This document shows positions 25,063 through 33,178 of a DNA stretch of 64,000 bases, piece after piece. A program made the position numbers and the translations under genes. The stretch spans positions 1-64,000 of the forward strand of contig NZ_FXYF01000020.1 in assembly GCF_900184945.1 (NCBI RefSeq), read 5' to 3'. The stretch is from Antarctobacter aquimaris. GTDB lineage: Bacteria; Pseudomonadota; Alphaproteobacteria; Rhodobacterales; Rhodobacteraceae. The notes under the pieces are model-generated. The model did not search any database. It saw only the letters and a program-made list of their open reading frames with translations, and was not told the DNA's origin. Position 1 is the stretch's first letter. Every line of letters starts with the position of its first letter.

Positions 25063-26037
25063 ATGCTGGATGCCATGACCCTGGCCGAAGCGCTGACCAT
25101 CGACGACATGCGGGCGGCCCACGCCCGCATCAAGCCGCACATCAACCGCACGCCGATCCTGCAATCGCAGTACCTGAACGAGCTGACCGGCGCGCAGCTG
25201 TTCTTCAAGTGCGAGAACTTCCAGGAAGCCGGCGCCTTCAAGGTGCGCGGCGCCTGCAACGCCGTCTTCGGCCTGACGGACGAGGCGGCGCAGCGCGGCG
25301 TCTGCACGCACAGTTCGGGCAACCACGCGCTGTCGCTGTCCTACGCGGCAGGGCGCCGGGGCATCCCGTGCAACGTGGTCATGCCGCGCACCGCGCCGCA
25401 GGCCAAGAAGGACGCGGTGCGCCGCTACGGCGGCATCATCACCGAATGCGAGCCTTCGACCACCTCGCGCGAGGCGGTGTTTGCCGAGGTGCAGGCCAGG
25501 ACGGGGGGCGAGTTTGTCCACCCCTACAACGACCCGCGCGTGATCTGCGGCCAGGCGACCTGTTCGGCCGAGATGCTCGAGCAAACCGACGGGCTGGACA
25601 TCGTCGTCGCCCCCATCGGCGGCGGCGGCATGATCTCGGGCACCTGCCTGACCCTGTCGAACCTATCTCCAGAAACGAAGATCATCGCCGCCGAGCCGGA
25701 ACAGGCCGACGACGCCTACCGCAGCTTCAAGGCCGGGCGCATCATCGCCGACGACGCGCCCGAGACCATTGCCGACGGTCTCAAGGTGCCGCTGAAGGAG
25801 AACACCTGGTATTTCGTGCGCAACTACGTGAACGATATCCAGACCGCGTCGGAGCAGGAGATCATCGACGCGATGAAGATCACCTGGAAGCACCTGCGCA
25901 TCGTGATGGAGCCCTCCTGCGCCGTGCCGCTGGCGGTCATCCTCAAGAACCCCGAGACCTACCGCGGCAAGCGCGTGGGCGTCGTGGTGACCGGTGGCAA
26001 CGTCGACCTCGACAAGCTGCCCTGGCTGGCGAGATGA
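25063..26037 (+). CDS. bhcB: Beta-hydroxyaspartate dehydratase (BhcB)
   Basis: A 324-residue fold-type II PLP enzyme of the threonine/serine dehydratase family. In the cycle it converts erythro-beta-hydroxyaspartate to iminosuccinate. The PLP lysine is K60 (ENFQEAGAFKVRGA), with the phosphate-binding SSGNHALS and GGGGMISG loops. No ACT regulatory domain, which separates it from biosynthetic IlvA. It starts 11 bp after bhcA with a GAGGAGG site. Confidence 0.92.
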   Translation: MLDAMTLAEALTIDDMRAAHARIKPHINRTPILQSQYLNELTGAQLFFKCENFQEAGAFKVRGACNAVFGLTDEAAQRGVCTHSSGNHALSLSYAAGRRGIPCNVVMPRTAPQAKKDAVRRYGGIITECEPSTTSREAVFAEVQARTGGEFVHPYNDPRVICGQATCSAEMLEQTDGLDIVVAPIGGGGMISGTCLTLSNLSPETKIIAAEPEQADDAYRSFKAGRIIADDAPETIADGLKVPLKENTWYFVRNYVNDIQTASEQEIIDAMKITWKHLRIVMEPSCAVPLAVILKNPETYRGKRVGVVVTGGNVDLDKLPWLAR

Positions 26038-26044
26038 CGATTGT

Positions 26045-26076
26045 TTTCCCATCGGAAACTTGTTTCCGATGGGAAA
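26045..26076. promoter_or_regulatory. Perfect 15-bp hairpin / tandem operator-like palindromes between bhcB and bhcC
   Basis: TTTCCCATCGGAAAC and its exact reverse complement are separated by TT. Each arm is itself a TTTCC-N4-GGAAA palindrome. It starts 8 bp after the bhcB stop, in the 126-bp gap before bhcC. It could be an RNA hairpin tuning bhcC/D expression, or a double operator for a secondary promoter. There is no clear U-tract, so simple termination is not favoured. Confidence 0.7.
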
Positions 26077-26116
26077 CTTCGCCATATCACCCTCACGGCT
26101 CAAGGCGCACAGAATC

Positions 26117-26138
26117 GTAGGGCGGGGCATGCCCCGTC
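26117..26138. repeat. Variant of the GTAGGGTGGG-type short palindromic repeat
   Basis: GTAG followed by GGCGGGGC-AT-GCCCCGTC, matching the layout of the three other copies (39895, 54321, 54376) with a different stem. It lies in the bhcC leader, 26 bp before the start codon. Confidence 0.4.
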
Positions 26139-26163
26139 GTCCCAAGGACAAGGGAGACCCAAA

Positions 26164-27327
26164 ATGAAAGACCTGACCAATTTCGACGATTTCGAAGTCG
26201 GCTATGACATCCCCGCCGTTCCCGGCATGGACGAGGCGGACATCCAGACCCCCTGCCTGGTGCTCGATCTCGACGCGCTCGAACGCAACATCAAGAAGAT
26301 GGGCGACTACGCCCGCGCGCACGGGATGCGCCACCGCGTGCACGGCAAGATGCACAAGTCGGTGGACGTGGCCCAGTTGCAGATAGACCTGGGCGGCGCC
26401 TGCGGCGTCTGCTGCCAGAAGGTCTCCGAGGCGGAAGTCTTCGCTCGCGGCGGCATCAAGGACGTGCTGGTCTCGAACCAGGTCCGCGACCCGGCCAAGA
26501 TCGACCGGCTGGCGCGGATGCCCAAGCTGGGCGCGCGCACCCTCTGCTGCGTCGACGACCTTGCCAACGTGGCCGACCTGTCGGCCGCCGCGGTCAAGCA
26601 CGGCACCCAGATCGAATGCCTGGTGGAAATCGACTGCGGGGCAGGGCGCTGTGGCGTGACCACCACGCCCGCGGTGATCGAGATCGCCAAGGCGATCGAG
26701 GCGGCGCCGGGGCTGAAATTTGCCGGCATCCAGGCCTACCAGGGCGCGATGCAGCACCTCGACTCCTACGACGAGCGCAAGGCCAAGATCGGCGTGGCCG
26801 TGGCCATGGTCAAGGACGCGGTGGACGGGCTGAAGGCCGAGGGCATCGACTGCGACATCGTCGGCGGCGGCGGAACCGGGTCGTACTATTTCGAGTCCAC
26901 CTCGGGTGTCTACAATGAGCTCCAGTGCGGCTCCTACGCCTTCATGGACGCGGATTACGGCCGCATCCTGGACAAGGACGGCAAGCGCATCGACCAGGGC
27001 GAATGGGAGAACGCGCTGTTCATCCTGACCTCGGTCATGTCCCACGCCAAGGCCGACAAGGCCATCGTCGATGCCGGCCTCAAGGCGCAGTCGGTGGACT
27101 CCGGCCTGCCGTTGATCTTTGGCCGGGACGACGTGACATACGTCAAGTGCTCGGACGAGCATGGCGTCGTGGCTGACCCGCAAGGCGTGCTCAAGGTCAA
27201 CGACAAGCTGCGCCTGGTGCCGGGCCACTGCGATCCCACCTGCAACGTGCACGACTGGTACGTCGGCGTGCGCGGCGGCAAGGTCGAAAGCGTCTGGCCG
27301 GTCTCGGCCCGTGGCAAGGCCTACTGA
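26164..27327 (+). CDS. bhcC: Beta-hydroxyaspartate aldolase (BhcC)
   Basis: A 387-residue fold-type III PLP enzyme of the DSD1/D-threonine aldolase family. In the cycle it condenses glycine with a second glyoxylate to form erythro-beta-hydroxyaspartate. The PLP lysine is at about K62 (RVHGKMHKS), and the C-terminal metal site PGHCDPTCNVHDWYVG is intact. The N-terminal ~25 residues extend beyond typical D-threonine aldolases. AAGGGAG precedes the start. The leader carries two palindromes, so expression may be set apart from bhcAB. Confidence 0.92.
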   Translation: MKDLTNFDDFEVGYDIPAVPGMDEADIQTPCLVLDLDALERNIKKMGDYARAHGMRHRVHGKMHKSVDVAQLQIDLGGACGVCCQKVSEAEVFARGGIKDVLVSNQVRDPAKIDRLARMPKLGARTLCCVDDLANVADLSAAAVKHGTQIECLVEIDCGAGRCGVTTTPAVIEIAKAIEAAPGLKFAGIQAYQGAMQHLDSYDERKAKIGVAVAMVKDAVDGLKAEGIDCDIVGGGGTGSYYFESTSGVYNELQCGSYAFMDADYGRILDKDGKRIDQGEWENALFILTSVMSHAKADKAIVDAGLKAQSVDSGLPLIFGRDDVTYVKCSDEHGVVADPQGVLKVNDKLRLVPGHCDPTCNVHDWYVGVRGGKVESVWPVSARGKAY

Positions 27328-27401
27328 GACCCGAACGCGGCAAGGATGACGGGACGCCGGGCCTGACCCGGCGTCTCCTGCTGACAGAAGGAATGCGAAG
27401 G

Positions 27402-28394
27402 ATGAAGGACATGCCCCCGACAGAGGGCCTCGTGATCGTGGGCGAGGCGGAATGCGCGCGGCTGGTGGGCCGCAAGGATGCCTTTGACGCGGTCGAGGCG
27501 GTGTTCGCCGCCATGGCGCGCGGCGATGCCTACAACTTTCCGGTGATCCGCGAGGCGATCGGCTACGCCGACGCGCTCTACGGCTTCAAGTCGGGCTTCG
27601 ACAAGGCGGGAAAGGTGCTGGGCCTGAAGTCCGGCGGCTACTGGCCGGGCAACATGGCCAAGGGGCTGACCAACCACCAGTCCACCGTTTTCCTGTTCGA
27701 CCCGGATACCGGCCAGCTGGCGGCACTGGTCGGCGGCAATTACCTGACGGCGGTACGCACGGCGGCCTCGTCTGCGGTCTCCATCGCGCATCTCGCGCGC
27801 AAGGACGCCAAGGTGCTGGGCATGGTGGGCGCGGGGCACCAGTCCGCCTTCCAGCTGCGCGCCGCCGCCGAACAGCGCGATTTCGAGAAGGTCGTCGCCT
27901 GGAACCCGCATCCCGACATGCTGCCGAAACTGGGCGCCGTGGCCGAGGAACTGGGCCTGCCCTTCGAGGCGGTGACGCAGGAGGAACTGGGCGCGCAGGC
28001 GGATGTCATCATCACCATCACCTCGGCCTTTGAGCCGCTGTTGATGAAGGACTGGATCAAGCCGGGCACGCATCTCGCCTGCATGGGAACCGACACCAAG
28101 GGCAAGCAGGAGGTCGACGCCGCGCTGTTGGCCGCGGCCACCGTCTTTACCGACGAGGTCGCGCAGTCGATCAGCATCGGCGAGGCGCAGCACGCCATTG
28201 CTTCGGGCGCGATCACCGCCGAGGCGATCACCCCGCTGGGCAAGGTGATCAACGGTGACCATCCGGGCCGGAGCTCGGACGACGAGATCACGCTGTTCGA
28301 CGGCACCGGCGTGGGCTTGCAGGATCTGGCGGTTGCCTCGGTCGCCGCCCGCCTGGCTGCCGAAGCGGGCACGGCGCAGCGCGTCGTTCTCTGA
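27402..28394 (+). CDS. bhcD: Iminosuccinate reductase (BhcD)
   Basis: A 330-residue member of the ornithine cyclodeaminase/mu-crystallin family. In the beta-hydroxyaspartate cycle it reduces iminosuccinate to L-aspartate with NADH, regenerating the amino donor for BhcA. The Rossmann motif is VGAGHQSAFQLRAAAEQ, and the N-terminal substrate region has YGFKSGFDKAGKVLGLKSGG. The start is ambiguous: ATG at 27393, 27402 and 27411 are all in frame. 27402 best fits the AAGGA spacing. Confidence 0.9.
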   Translation: MKDMPPTEGLVIVGEAECARLVGRKDAFDAVEAVFAAMARGDAYNFPVIREAIGYADALYGFKSGFDKAGKVLGLKSGGYWPGNMAKGLTNHQSTVFLFDPDTGQLAALVGGNYLTAVRTAASSAVSIAHLARKDAKVLGMVGAGHQSAFQLRAAAEQRDFEKVVAWNPHPDMLPKLGAVAEELGLPFEAVTQEELGAQADVIITITSAFEPLLMKDWIKPGTHLACMGTDTKGKQEVDAALLAAATVFTDEVAQSISIGEAQHAIASGAITAEAITPLGKVINGDHPGRSSDDEITLFDGTGVGLQDLAVASVAARLAAEAGTAQRVVL

Positions 28395-28413
28395 GCGCTC
28401 CACTGGGCGGCAA

Positions 28414-28429
28414 GGGGGCGGCGGCCCCC
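28414..28429 (+). terminator. Hairpin after bhcD
   Basis: GGGGGC and GCCCCC form a stem with a GGCG loop, 20 bp after the bhcD stop. No U-tract. Possible end of the bhcABCD transcript, or a stabilising stem-loop. The rest of the 196-bp gap to the next gene shows no gene. Confidence 0.4.
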
Positions 28430-28590
28430 GTCCAAGCCCCGGGACAAACCGGAGGCGATCCGCCGCGCCGCGCTTGCTCCCGCGCGGTTTTGGCAATACC
28501 TCGGGATGAAAGGGCGCTGTCGGGGCGGATCCCCTGACCGGGACTGCACGGGCAAAAGGACCGCGCCGCATCACGCAAGGACCGCCGACC

Positions 28591-29940
28591 ATGACCTTCG
28601 ATGACCTCAAGGCACAGATCGCCGCCGGCGGCATCGACACGGTGCTGGTCTGCCTCGTCGACATGCAGGGCCGCCTGATGGGCAAACGGTTCCACGCCGA
28701 GGCCTTTCTGGACATCGTCGGGGGTGAAACGCACTGCTGCAACTACCTGCTGGCCACCGACATCGCCATGGCCACGCCGGACGGCTACGCCACCACCTCC
28801 TGGTCGCGTGGCTACGGCGACTACATCCTGCGGCCGGACCTGACCACGCTGCGCCCGGTGCCCTGGCTCGACGGCACCGCCATGGTGCTCTGCGACATCC
28901 TCGATCACGACACCCACGCGCCGGTGCCGCAGTCGCCGCGTGAGATCCTCAAGCGCCAGATCGCCCGCGCCGACGCGATGGGGCTGACCCCGGTCATGGC
29001 GACCGAGCTGGAATTCTTCCTGTTCCGCGGCACCGCCGACGAGATCGCCCGCGGCGGCTTTCGGCTGGACACCTATTCGACCTACAACGCGGATTACCAC
29101 ATCTTCCAGACCTCCAAGGAAGAGCCGGTCATGCGGCCGATCCGCAACCACCTGCGCGCCATGGGCGTCCCCGTGGAGGGGTCCAAGGGCGAGGCCGAGG
29201 CCGGGCAGGCCGAGCTGAACATCCGCTACGCGGGCGCGCTTGCCGCCGCCGACCACCACACGCTGGCCAAGCACGCGGTCAAGGAAATCGCCTGGCAGAA
29301 GGGCTGCGCCGCCAGCTTTCTGGCCAAGTGGCACGCGGACCGCGTCGGCAGCGCCGCCCATGTCCACCAGTCGCTGTGGAAGGACGGCGTGAACGCCTTT
29401 CACGACCCGGTCCGCCCGCTGGGCAAGTCCCGCCTGCTGGACCACTACATCGCCGGCCTGCTGAAATACGCCGCCGAGACCACGTATTTCGTGGCGCCCT
29501 ACGTCAACAGCTACAAGCGTTTCGCCCGAGGCACCTTTGCGCCGACGCAGATCGTCTGGTCGATCGACAACCGCACGGCGGCCTTTCGGCTGTGCGGGGC
29601 GGACACCAAATCGGTGCGCATCGAGTGCCGCGTGCCGGGCGCCGACATGAACCCCTACCTGGCGTTGGCCGCCACACTGGCCGCCGGCCTCAAGGGCATC
29701 GAGGACCGGCTGGAGCTGCCCGCCCCCTTCACCGGCGACGCCTACGACGACGACGACTCGCACCACATCCCGCGCACCCTGCGTGATGCGCGCGAGGCGC
29801 TGCTGCGGTCTGCCATGCTGCGCGAGGCGATGGGCGACGCGGTGGTCGACCACTATGCCCGCGCCGCCGCCTGGGAGCTGGCAGAGTTCAACCGCGTGGT
29901 CACGGACTACGAGATCGCCCGCGGCTTTGAGCAGGCCTGA
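28591..29940 (+). CDS. Glutamine synthetase family protein (gamma-glutamyl-amide ligase type)
   Basis: A 449-residue protein with a short N-terminal beta-grasp domain and the catalytic GS domain. ATELEFFLF supplies the metal-binding glutamates, AAHVHQSLW matches the GS HxHxS-type loop, and RLCGADTKSVRIECRVPGADMNPYLALAA the C-terminal arginine loop region, given here in part. This size and the lack of an adenylylation site suit GlnT/PuuA-type enzymes (gamma-glutamyl-polyamine or methylamide synthetases) better than GlnA. It follows bhcD on the same strand and may supply or handle nitrogen for the cycle. Confidence 0.85.
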   Translation: MTFDDLKAQIAAGGIDTVLVCLVDMQGRLMGKRFHAEAFLDIVGGETHCCNYLLATDIAMATPDGYATTSWSRGYGDYILRPDLTTLRPVPWLDGTAMVLCDILDHDTHAPVPQSPREILKRQIARADAMGLTPVMATELEFFLFRGTADEIARGGFRLDTYSTYNADYHIFQTSKEEPVMRPIRNHLRAMGVPVEGSKGEAEAGQAELNIRYAGALAAADHHTLAKHAVKEIAWQKGCAASFLAKWHADRVGSAAHVHQSLWKDGVNAFHDPVRPLGKSRLLDHYIAGLLKYAAETTYFVAPYVNSYKRFARGTFAPTQIVWSIDNRTAAFRLCGADTKSVRIECRVPGADMNPYLALAATLAAGLKGIEDRLELPAPFTGDAYDDDDSHHIPRTLRDAREALLRSAMLREAMGDAVVDHYARAAAWELAEFNRVVTDYEIARGFEQA

Positions 29941-30147
29941 CCGGATGCCCGGCGCCGCCAGGGCCTTCGCCGCGCCCCTGCGGGCCAGAGGGTCGGCGAT
30001 CCGCGTCCTTTGCCTGCCCTTGCGGGAAACGCAGGCGCTTCTTCTTTTCCGAAGCCCCTCCGGGGGTAATGGCCCCGGACATGATCCGGGACCAGAGGGG
30101 GCGGCGCCCCTTCTTGCCGCCGCAAACCGCAGCGAAAGACCTTAGCC
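29941..30147. repeat. Hairpin-rich spacer between GS-like and Fe-ADH genes
   Basis: Several palindromes are packed into 207 bp. CCCGGA-N5-TCCGGG lies at 30074-30090 and GGGGC-GGC-GCCCC, followed by TTCTT, at 30098-30110. A GCCTGC...GCAGGC stem followed by a pyrimidine-rich tract lies near 30015-30055. No credible reading frame. Such elements are typical dispersed intergenic palindromes, and the last two could act as terminators. Confidence 0.5.
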
Positions 30148-31293
30148 ATGAGCCATGCCGCCAACTGGTCCTACCCCACCGCCATCCGCTTTGGCGCCGG
30201 CCGCATCGCCGAGATCGCCGAGGCCTGCGCGAGCGCCGGCATCGCGAAACCGCTGCTGGTCACCGATCGCGGCCTGGCCGATTTGCCGATCACCACGCGC
30301 ACGCTCGACCTGATGCAGGCCGCCGGGCTTGGCCGGGCGCTCTTTTCCCAGGTCGACCCGAACCCCAACGAGGCGAACCTCAAGGCCGGGCTCGCGGTCT
30401 TCCGCGCGGGCGGGCACGATGGGGTGATCGCCTTTGGCGGCGGTTCGGGGCTGGACCTGGGCAAGATGGTCGCCTTCATGGCCGGGCAGACCCGCCCGGT
30501 CTGGGATTTCGAGGATGTCGGCGACTGGTGGACCCGCGCCGACGCCGCCGCAATCCGGCCGACCATCGCGGTGCCGACCACCGCCGGCACCGGGTCCGAG
30601 GTCGGCCGCGCCTCGGTGCTGACCAATGCTGCCACGCATGAGAAGAAGATCATCTTCCACCCCAAGGTGCTGCCCTCGGTGGTGATCGCCGACCCGGAGC
30701 TGACCGTGGGCATGCCCAGGGCGATCACCGCGGGCACCGGCATGGACGCCTTTGCCCATTGTCTCGAGGCCTACTCATCGCCCATCTACCACCCGATGAG
30801 CCAGGGCATCGCGCTGGAGGGGATGCGGCTGGTCAAGGAGAACCTGCCGCGCGCCTTTGAGGCGCCGGATGACCTGGACGCACGGGCCAACATGATGTCG
30901 GCGGCGATGATGGGGGCGGTGGCCTTTCAGAAGGGGCTGGGGGCGATCCATGCGCTGAGCCATCCGATCGGCGCGCTCTACGGCACGCACCACGGCACGA
31001 CCAACGCGGTGGTGATGCAGGCGGTGCTGCGGTTCAACCGCCCTGCGGTCGAGGCGCGGCTGGCGCAGGCGGCGGCCTACCTGGGGATCGCGGGCGGCTT
31101 TGACGGGTTTTATGCCTTTGTTGGCGAGATCAACGCGCGGCTGGGCATCCCCGGGACGCTGGCGGAGATGGGCGTGACGGCGCCGGACAAGGCGGCGATC
31201 CTCGACGGCGCGCTGAAGGACCCCAGCTGCGGCGGCAACCCGATCGAGATGACCCGCGAGAACACCGCGGCGCTGATCGACGCGCTGATGTAG
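30148..31293 (+). CDS. Iron-containing (group III) alcohol dehydrogenase
   Basis: A 381-residue NAD(P)-dependent dehydrogenase. The nucleotide motif is GGGSGLDLGKMVAFM, the family signature PTTAGTGSEVG, and the metal ligands fall in DAFAHCLEAY, HALSHPIGALYG and THHG. It interconverts an alcohol and an aldehyde. Beside the bhc genes it could act on a C2-C4 substrate such as glycolaldehyde or 4-hydroxybutyrate, but that is inference from position only. Confidence 0.88.
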   Translation: MSHAANWSYPTAIRFGAGRIAEIAEACASAGIAKPLLVTDRGLADLPITTRTLDLMQAAGLGRALFSQVDPNPNEANLKAGLAVFRAGGHDGVIAFGGGSGLDLGKMVAFMAGQTRPVWDFEDVGDWWTRADAAAIRPTIAVPTTAGTGSEVGRASVLTNAATHEKKIIFHPKVLPSVVIADPELTVGMPRAITAGTGMDAFAHCLEAYSSPIYHPMSQGIALEGMRLVKENLPRAFEAPDDLDARANMMSAAMMGAVAFQKGLGAIHALSHPIGALYGTHHGTTNAVVMQAVLRFNRPAVEARLAQAAAYLGIAGGFDGFYAFVGEINARLGIPGTLAEMGVTAPDKAAILDGALKDPSCGGNPIEMTRENTAALIDALM

Positions 31294-31402
31294 ACGAGGG
31301 GGCGGGTCGGGACTCGGGCCTTTCGGCCCATCGCCCGCCCGCCAGCCCTCGGCCGGGCCCTTGCCGGGGCGTGGCGCGGGTTGGATGGCGGGGCGGGGCT
31401 CA
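31294..31402. other. Convergent intergenic DNA, first part, with GC hairpin
   Basis: Space between the alcohol dehydrogenase and the convergent regulator gene. GGGCC-TTTC-GGCCC at 31316-31329 is a stem-loop 22 bp after the dehydrogenase stop, a weak terminator candidate. I see no gene. Confidence 0.5.
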
Positions 31403-31608
31403 AGGCTCACCCGCAAACAGGCCCGCCTGTTTCCCGTACCCACCTCTCGCCTTTGCTGCCTGACCCGGACCGTCCCCCGAGGCAAGGGCAAGCCGCGCGT
31501 GCCGCGCGGTGCGTGCCGCACCCTTGCCACGGGCGCCGCTCCGGGTCCTGTCGGCCGCAGGCGAGAGGCGGCTCCGGGAAACAGGCTGACAGGGGGCTTC
31601 TTGAGCCT
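31403..31608. repeat. Long nested inverted repeat (~206 nt), structured RNA or MITE-like element
   Basis: Six perfectly complementary segment pairs nest inside each other: 31403-31409/31602-31608, 31425-31436/31575-31586, 31443-31452/31559-31568, 31462-31469/31540-31547, 31481-31488/31521-31528 and 31493-31499/31503-31509. Together they give 52 base pairs. The internal loops are nearly symmetrical (15/15, 6/6, 9/11, 11/11 nt). This is far more than chance and would fold into one long irregular hairpin from either strand. It touches the stop codon of the regulator gene. No reading frame explains it. Confidence 0.75.
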
Positions 31609-33013
31609 AGCTTTCGTAGCGGGTGCGGCCGCGGCGGTGGCTGTCGACCTTCAGCGTCATGTGCAGCGGTTGGTGGGCGCGCTGGGCGCATTTCTGGCGT
31701 GGGCAGGTGTGGCAGTTCAGCCCGACCTGGGCGTAGAGCGCCGGGTCCTTGGCGTTGAGCGAGCGGGCATAGGTGATTTCCTCGGCGTGGCGGGCGTCGC
31801 AGCCCAGCGCCACTACCAGCCTTCGGTCCTGCGTGGTGCGCGAGAACACCGGCCGGTCCGAGGTGCGCGACAGGGTGAAATAGCGCGCGCCGTCCGGCAG
31901 CTCGACGAATTGCGGCTGGATCACGCTGGGCTGGTGAAAGGCGCCGTGGATGTTCCAGACCGGGCAGCCGCCGCCCTGGTCGGCCAGCTGCGCGCCGGTG
32001 GCGTTGAACCGCTTGGTCACGTTGCCGGCGCGGTCCACCCGCAAAAAGAAGAAGGGGATGCCGCGGTCGGCCGGGTCTTGCAAGGTGGTCAGCCGGTGGC
32101 AGACCTGTTCGAAGCTGACGCCGAAGGCGGCGGCGAGGCGGTCGAGGTCGTAGCCCGATTCGCGCGCGAGTGCCAGGAAGGGCGCGTAGGGCAGCAGGAT
32201 CGCGGCGGCGACGTAGTTCAGCAGCTCCACCTCCAGCCGCTTGCGCCCGGTGTCGCTGCGCAGCCCGGCGCTGGCGACGAGGCCCTGCACCACCTCGCCG
32301 GCCTCGATCTGCGCCACCACATGGGCCAGCTGGAAGTTGCGGTTGGGCTGGTCGAGCGCCTCGGACAGGTGGACCTCGGCGGCTTTTTCGTCGAATTCCA
32401 TCAACGCGTCGGGCATCTCGGTCAGGCGGCGCAGGTCGGACTGGATGCCGTGGGTCACGCGCAGGTGGCGTTTCAGCAGGGCGTACATGTCGTCCTGCGT
32501 GCCGCCCAGCCGTTCGCGGCTGATCTGCGCCATCTCCTCGAGCGCGGGAAAGTGATTCTGCCGGGTGCGGAAGAAATCGTAGATCTCGCGTTCGGGGGCG
32601 GCGCGCAGCACCTCGCCGCTGGCCCCGGCGGCGACGCTGCGTTGCAGGTGGTCGGCCAGCGTGCGGTAGTCGCGGTGCAGTTCCAGGAATCGGTCCACCA
32701 GCCGCGGCGCGTGGTCGAGGGCGGCGCGCAGTTCGGTCAGGTCGGGCAGGTCGCCGGTAAAGACCGGGTCCTTGACCGCCGCGCGCAGCTCGGTCAGGCG
32801 GGTCGCCTCATTGCCCTGCACCAGCGATTTGGCGTCGACGCCATAGGCCTCTGACAGCGCCATCAGCACCTGCACCGACAGGCTGCGCTGGTTGTTTTCC
32901 AGCAGGTTGACATAGGCCGCACTGACGCCCAGCCGCTTGGCCATCTCGGCCTGGGTGTGATTGTGCAGGCCCCGCAACTGGCGCAGTTTCGGGCCGATCA
33001 GGGTCTTGGTCAT
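31607..33013 (-). CDS. Short-chain fatty acyl-CoA-type regulator (ScfR/RamB/PrpR family)
   Basis: A 468-residue regulator: an N-terminal XRE-type HTH (about residues 8-62, AEMAKRLGVSAAYVNLLENN), a central IrrE/ImmA-like region and a C-terminal DUF2083 domain ending with a conserved cysteine group (CHTCPRQKCAQRAH). Relatives (RamB, PrpR, ScfR, MccR) sense short acyl-CoAs and control acetate, propionate or glyoxylate-linked metabolism. It is divergent from the TTT transporter and CoA-ligase genes, its likely targets. The effector could be oxalyl-CoA or another short acyl-CoA (inference). Confidence 0.9.
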   Translation of the reverse strand: MTKTLIGPKLRQLRGLHNHTQAEMAKRLGVSAAYVNLLENNQRSLSVQVLMALSEAYGVDAKSLVQGNEATRLTELRAAVKDPVFTGDLPDLTELRAALDHAPRLVDRFLELHRDYRTLADHLQRSVAAGASGEVLRAAPEREIYDFFRTRQNHFPALEEMAQISRERLGGTQDDMYALLKRHLRVTHGIQSDLRRLTEMPDALMEFDEKAAEVHLSEALDQPNRNFQLAHVVAQIEAGEVVQGLVASAGLRSDTGRKRLEVELLNYVAAAILLPYAPFLALARESGYDLDRLAAAFGVSFEQVCHRLTTLQDPADRGIPFFFLRVDRAGNVTKRFNATGAQLADQGGGCPVWNIHGAFHQPSVIQPQFVELPDGARYFTLSRTSDRPVFSRTTQDRRLVVALGCDARHAEEITYARSLNAKDPALYAQVGLNCHTCPRQKCAQRAHQPLHMTLKVDSHRRGRTRYES

Positions 33014-33178
33014 GTTTACAACATTACAATTGCGGGAGTTGTTGCAGCAAGCTGAAACACGTTAACCCGGTTTGATGTGAAATAAAATTACCTTCCCGGT
33101 ATGAACTGCGCATGGATGCGCCCTTTCCGGCCGGCATGGCGGAGCGGGCGAAAGCAGACATCACTTGGGAGGACTAAC
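33014..33178. promoter_or_regulatory. Divergent control region, ScfR-type regulator / TTT transporter
   Basis: 165 bp between divergent starts, with an AT-rich core. The half adjacent to the regulator has ACAAC and GTTGT as an inverted pair (about 33019-33042) and the segment TTTACAACATTAC. No exact operator can be named. Likely holds both promoters and the regulator's binding site. Confidence 0.5.
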
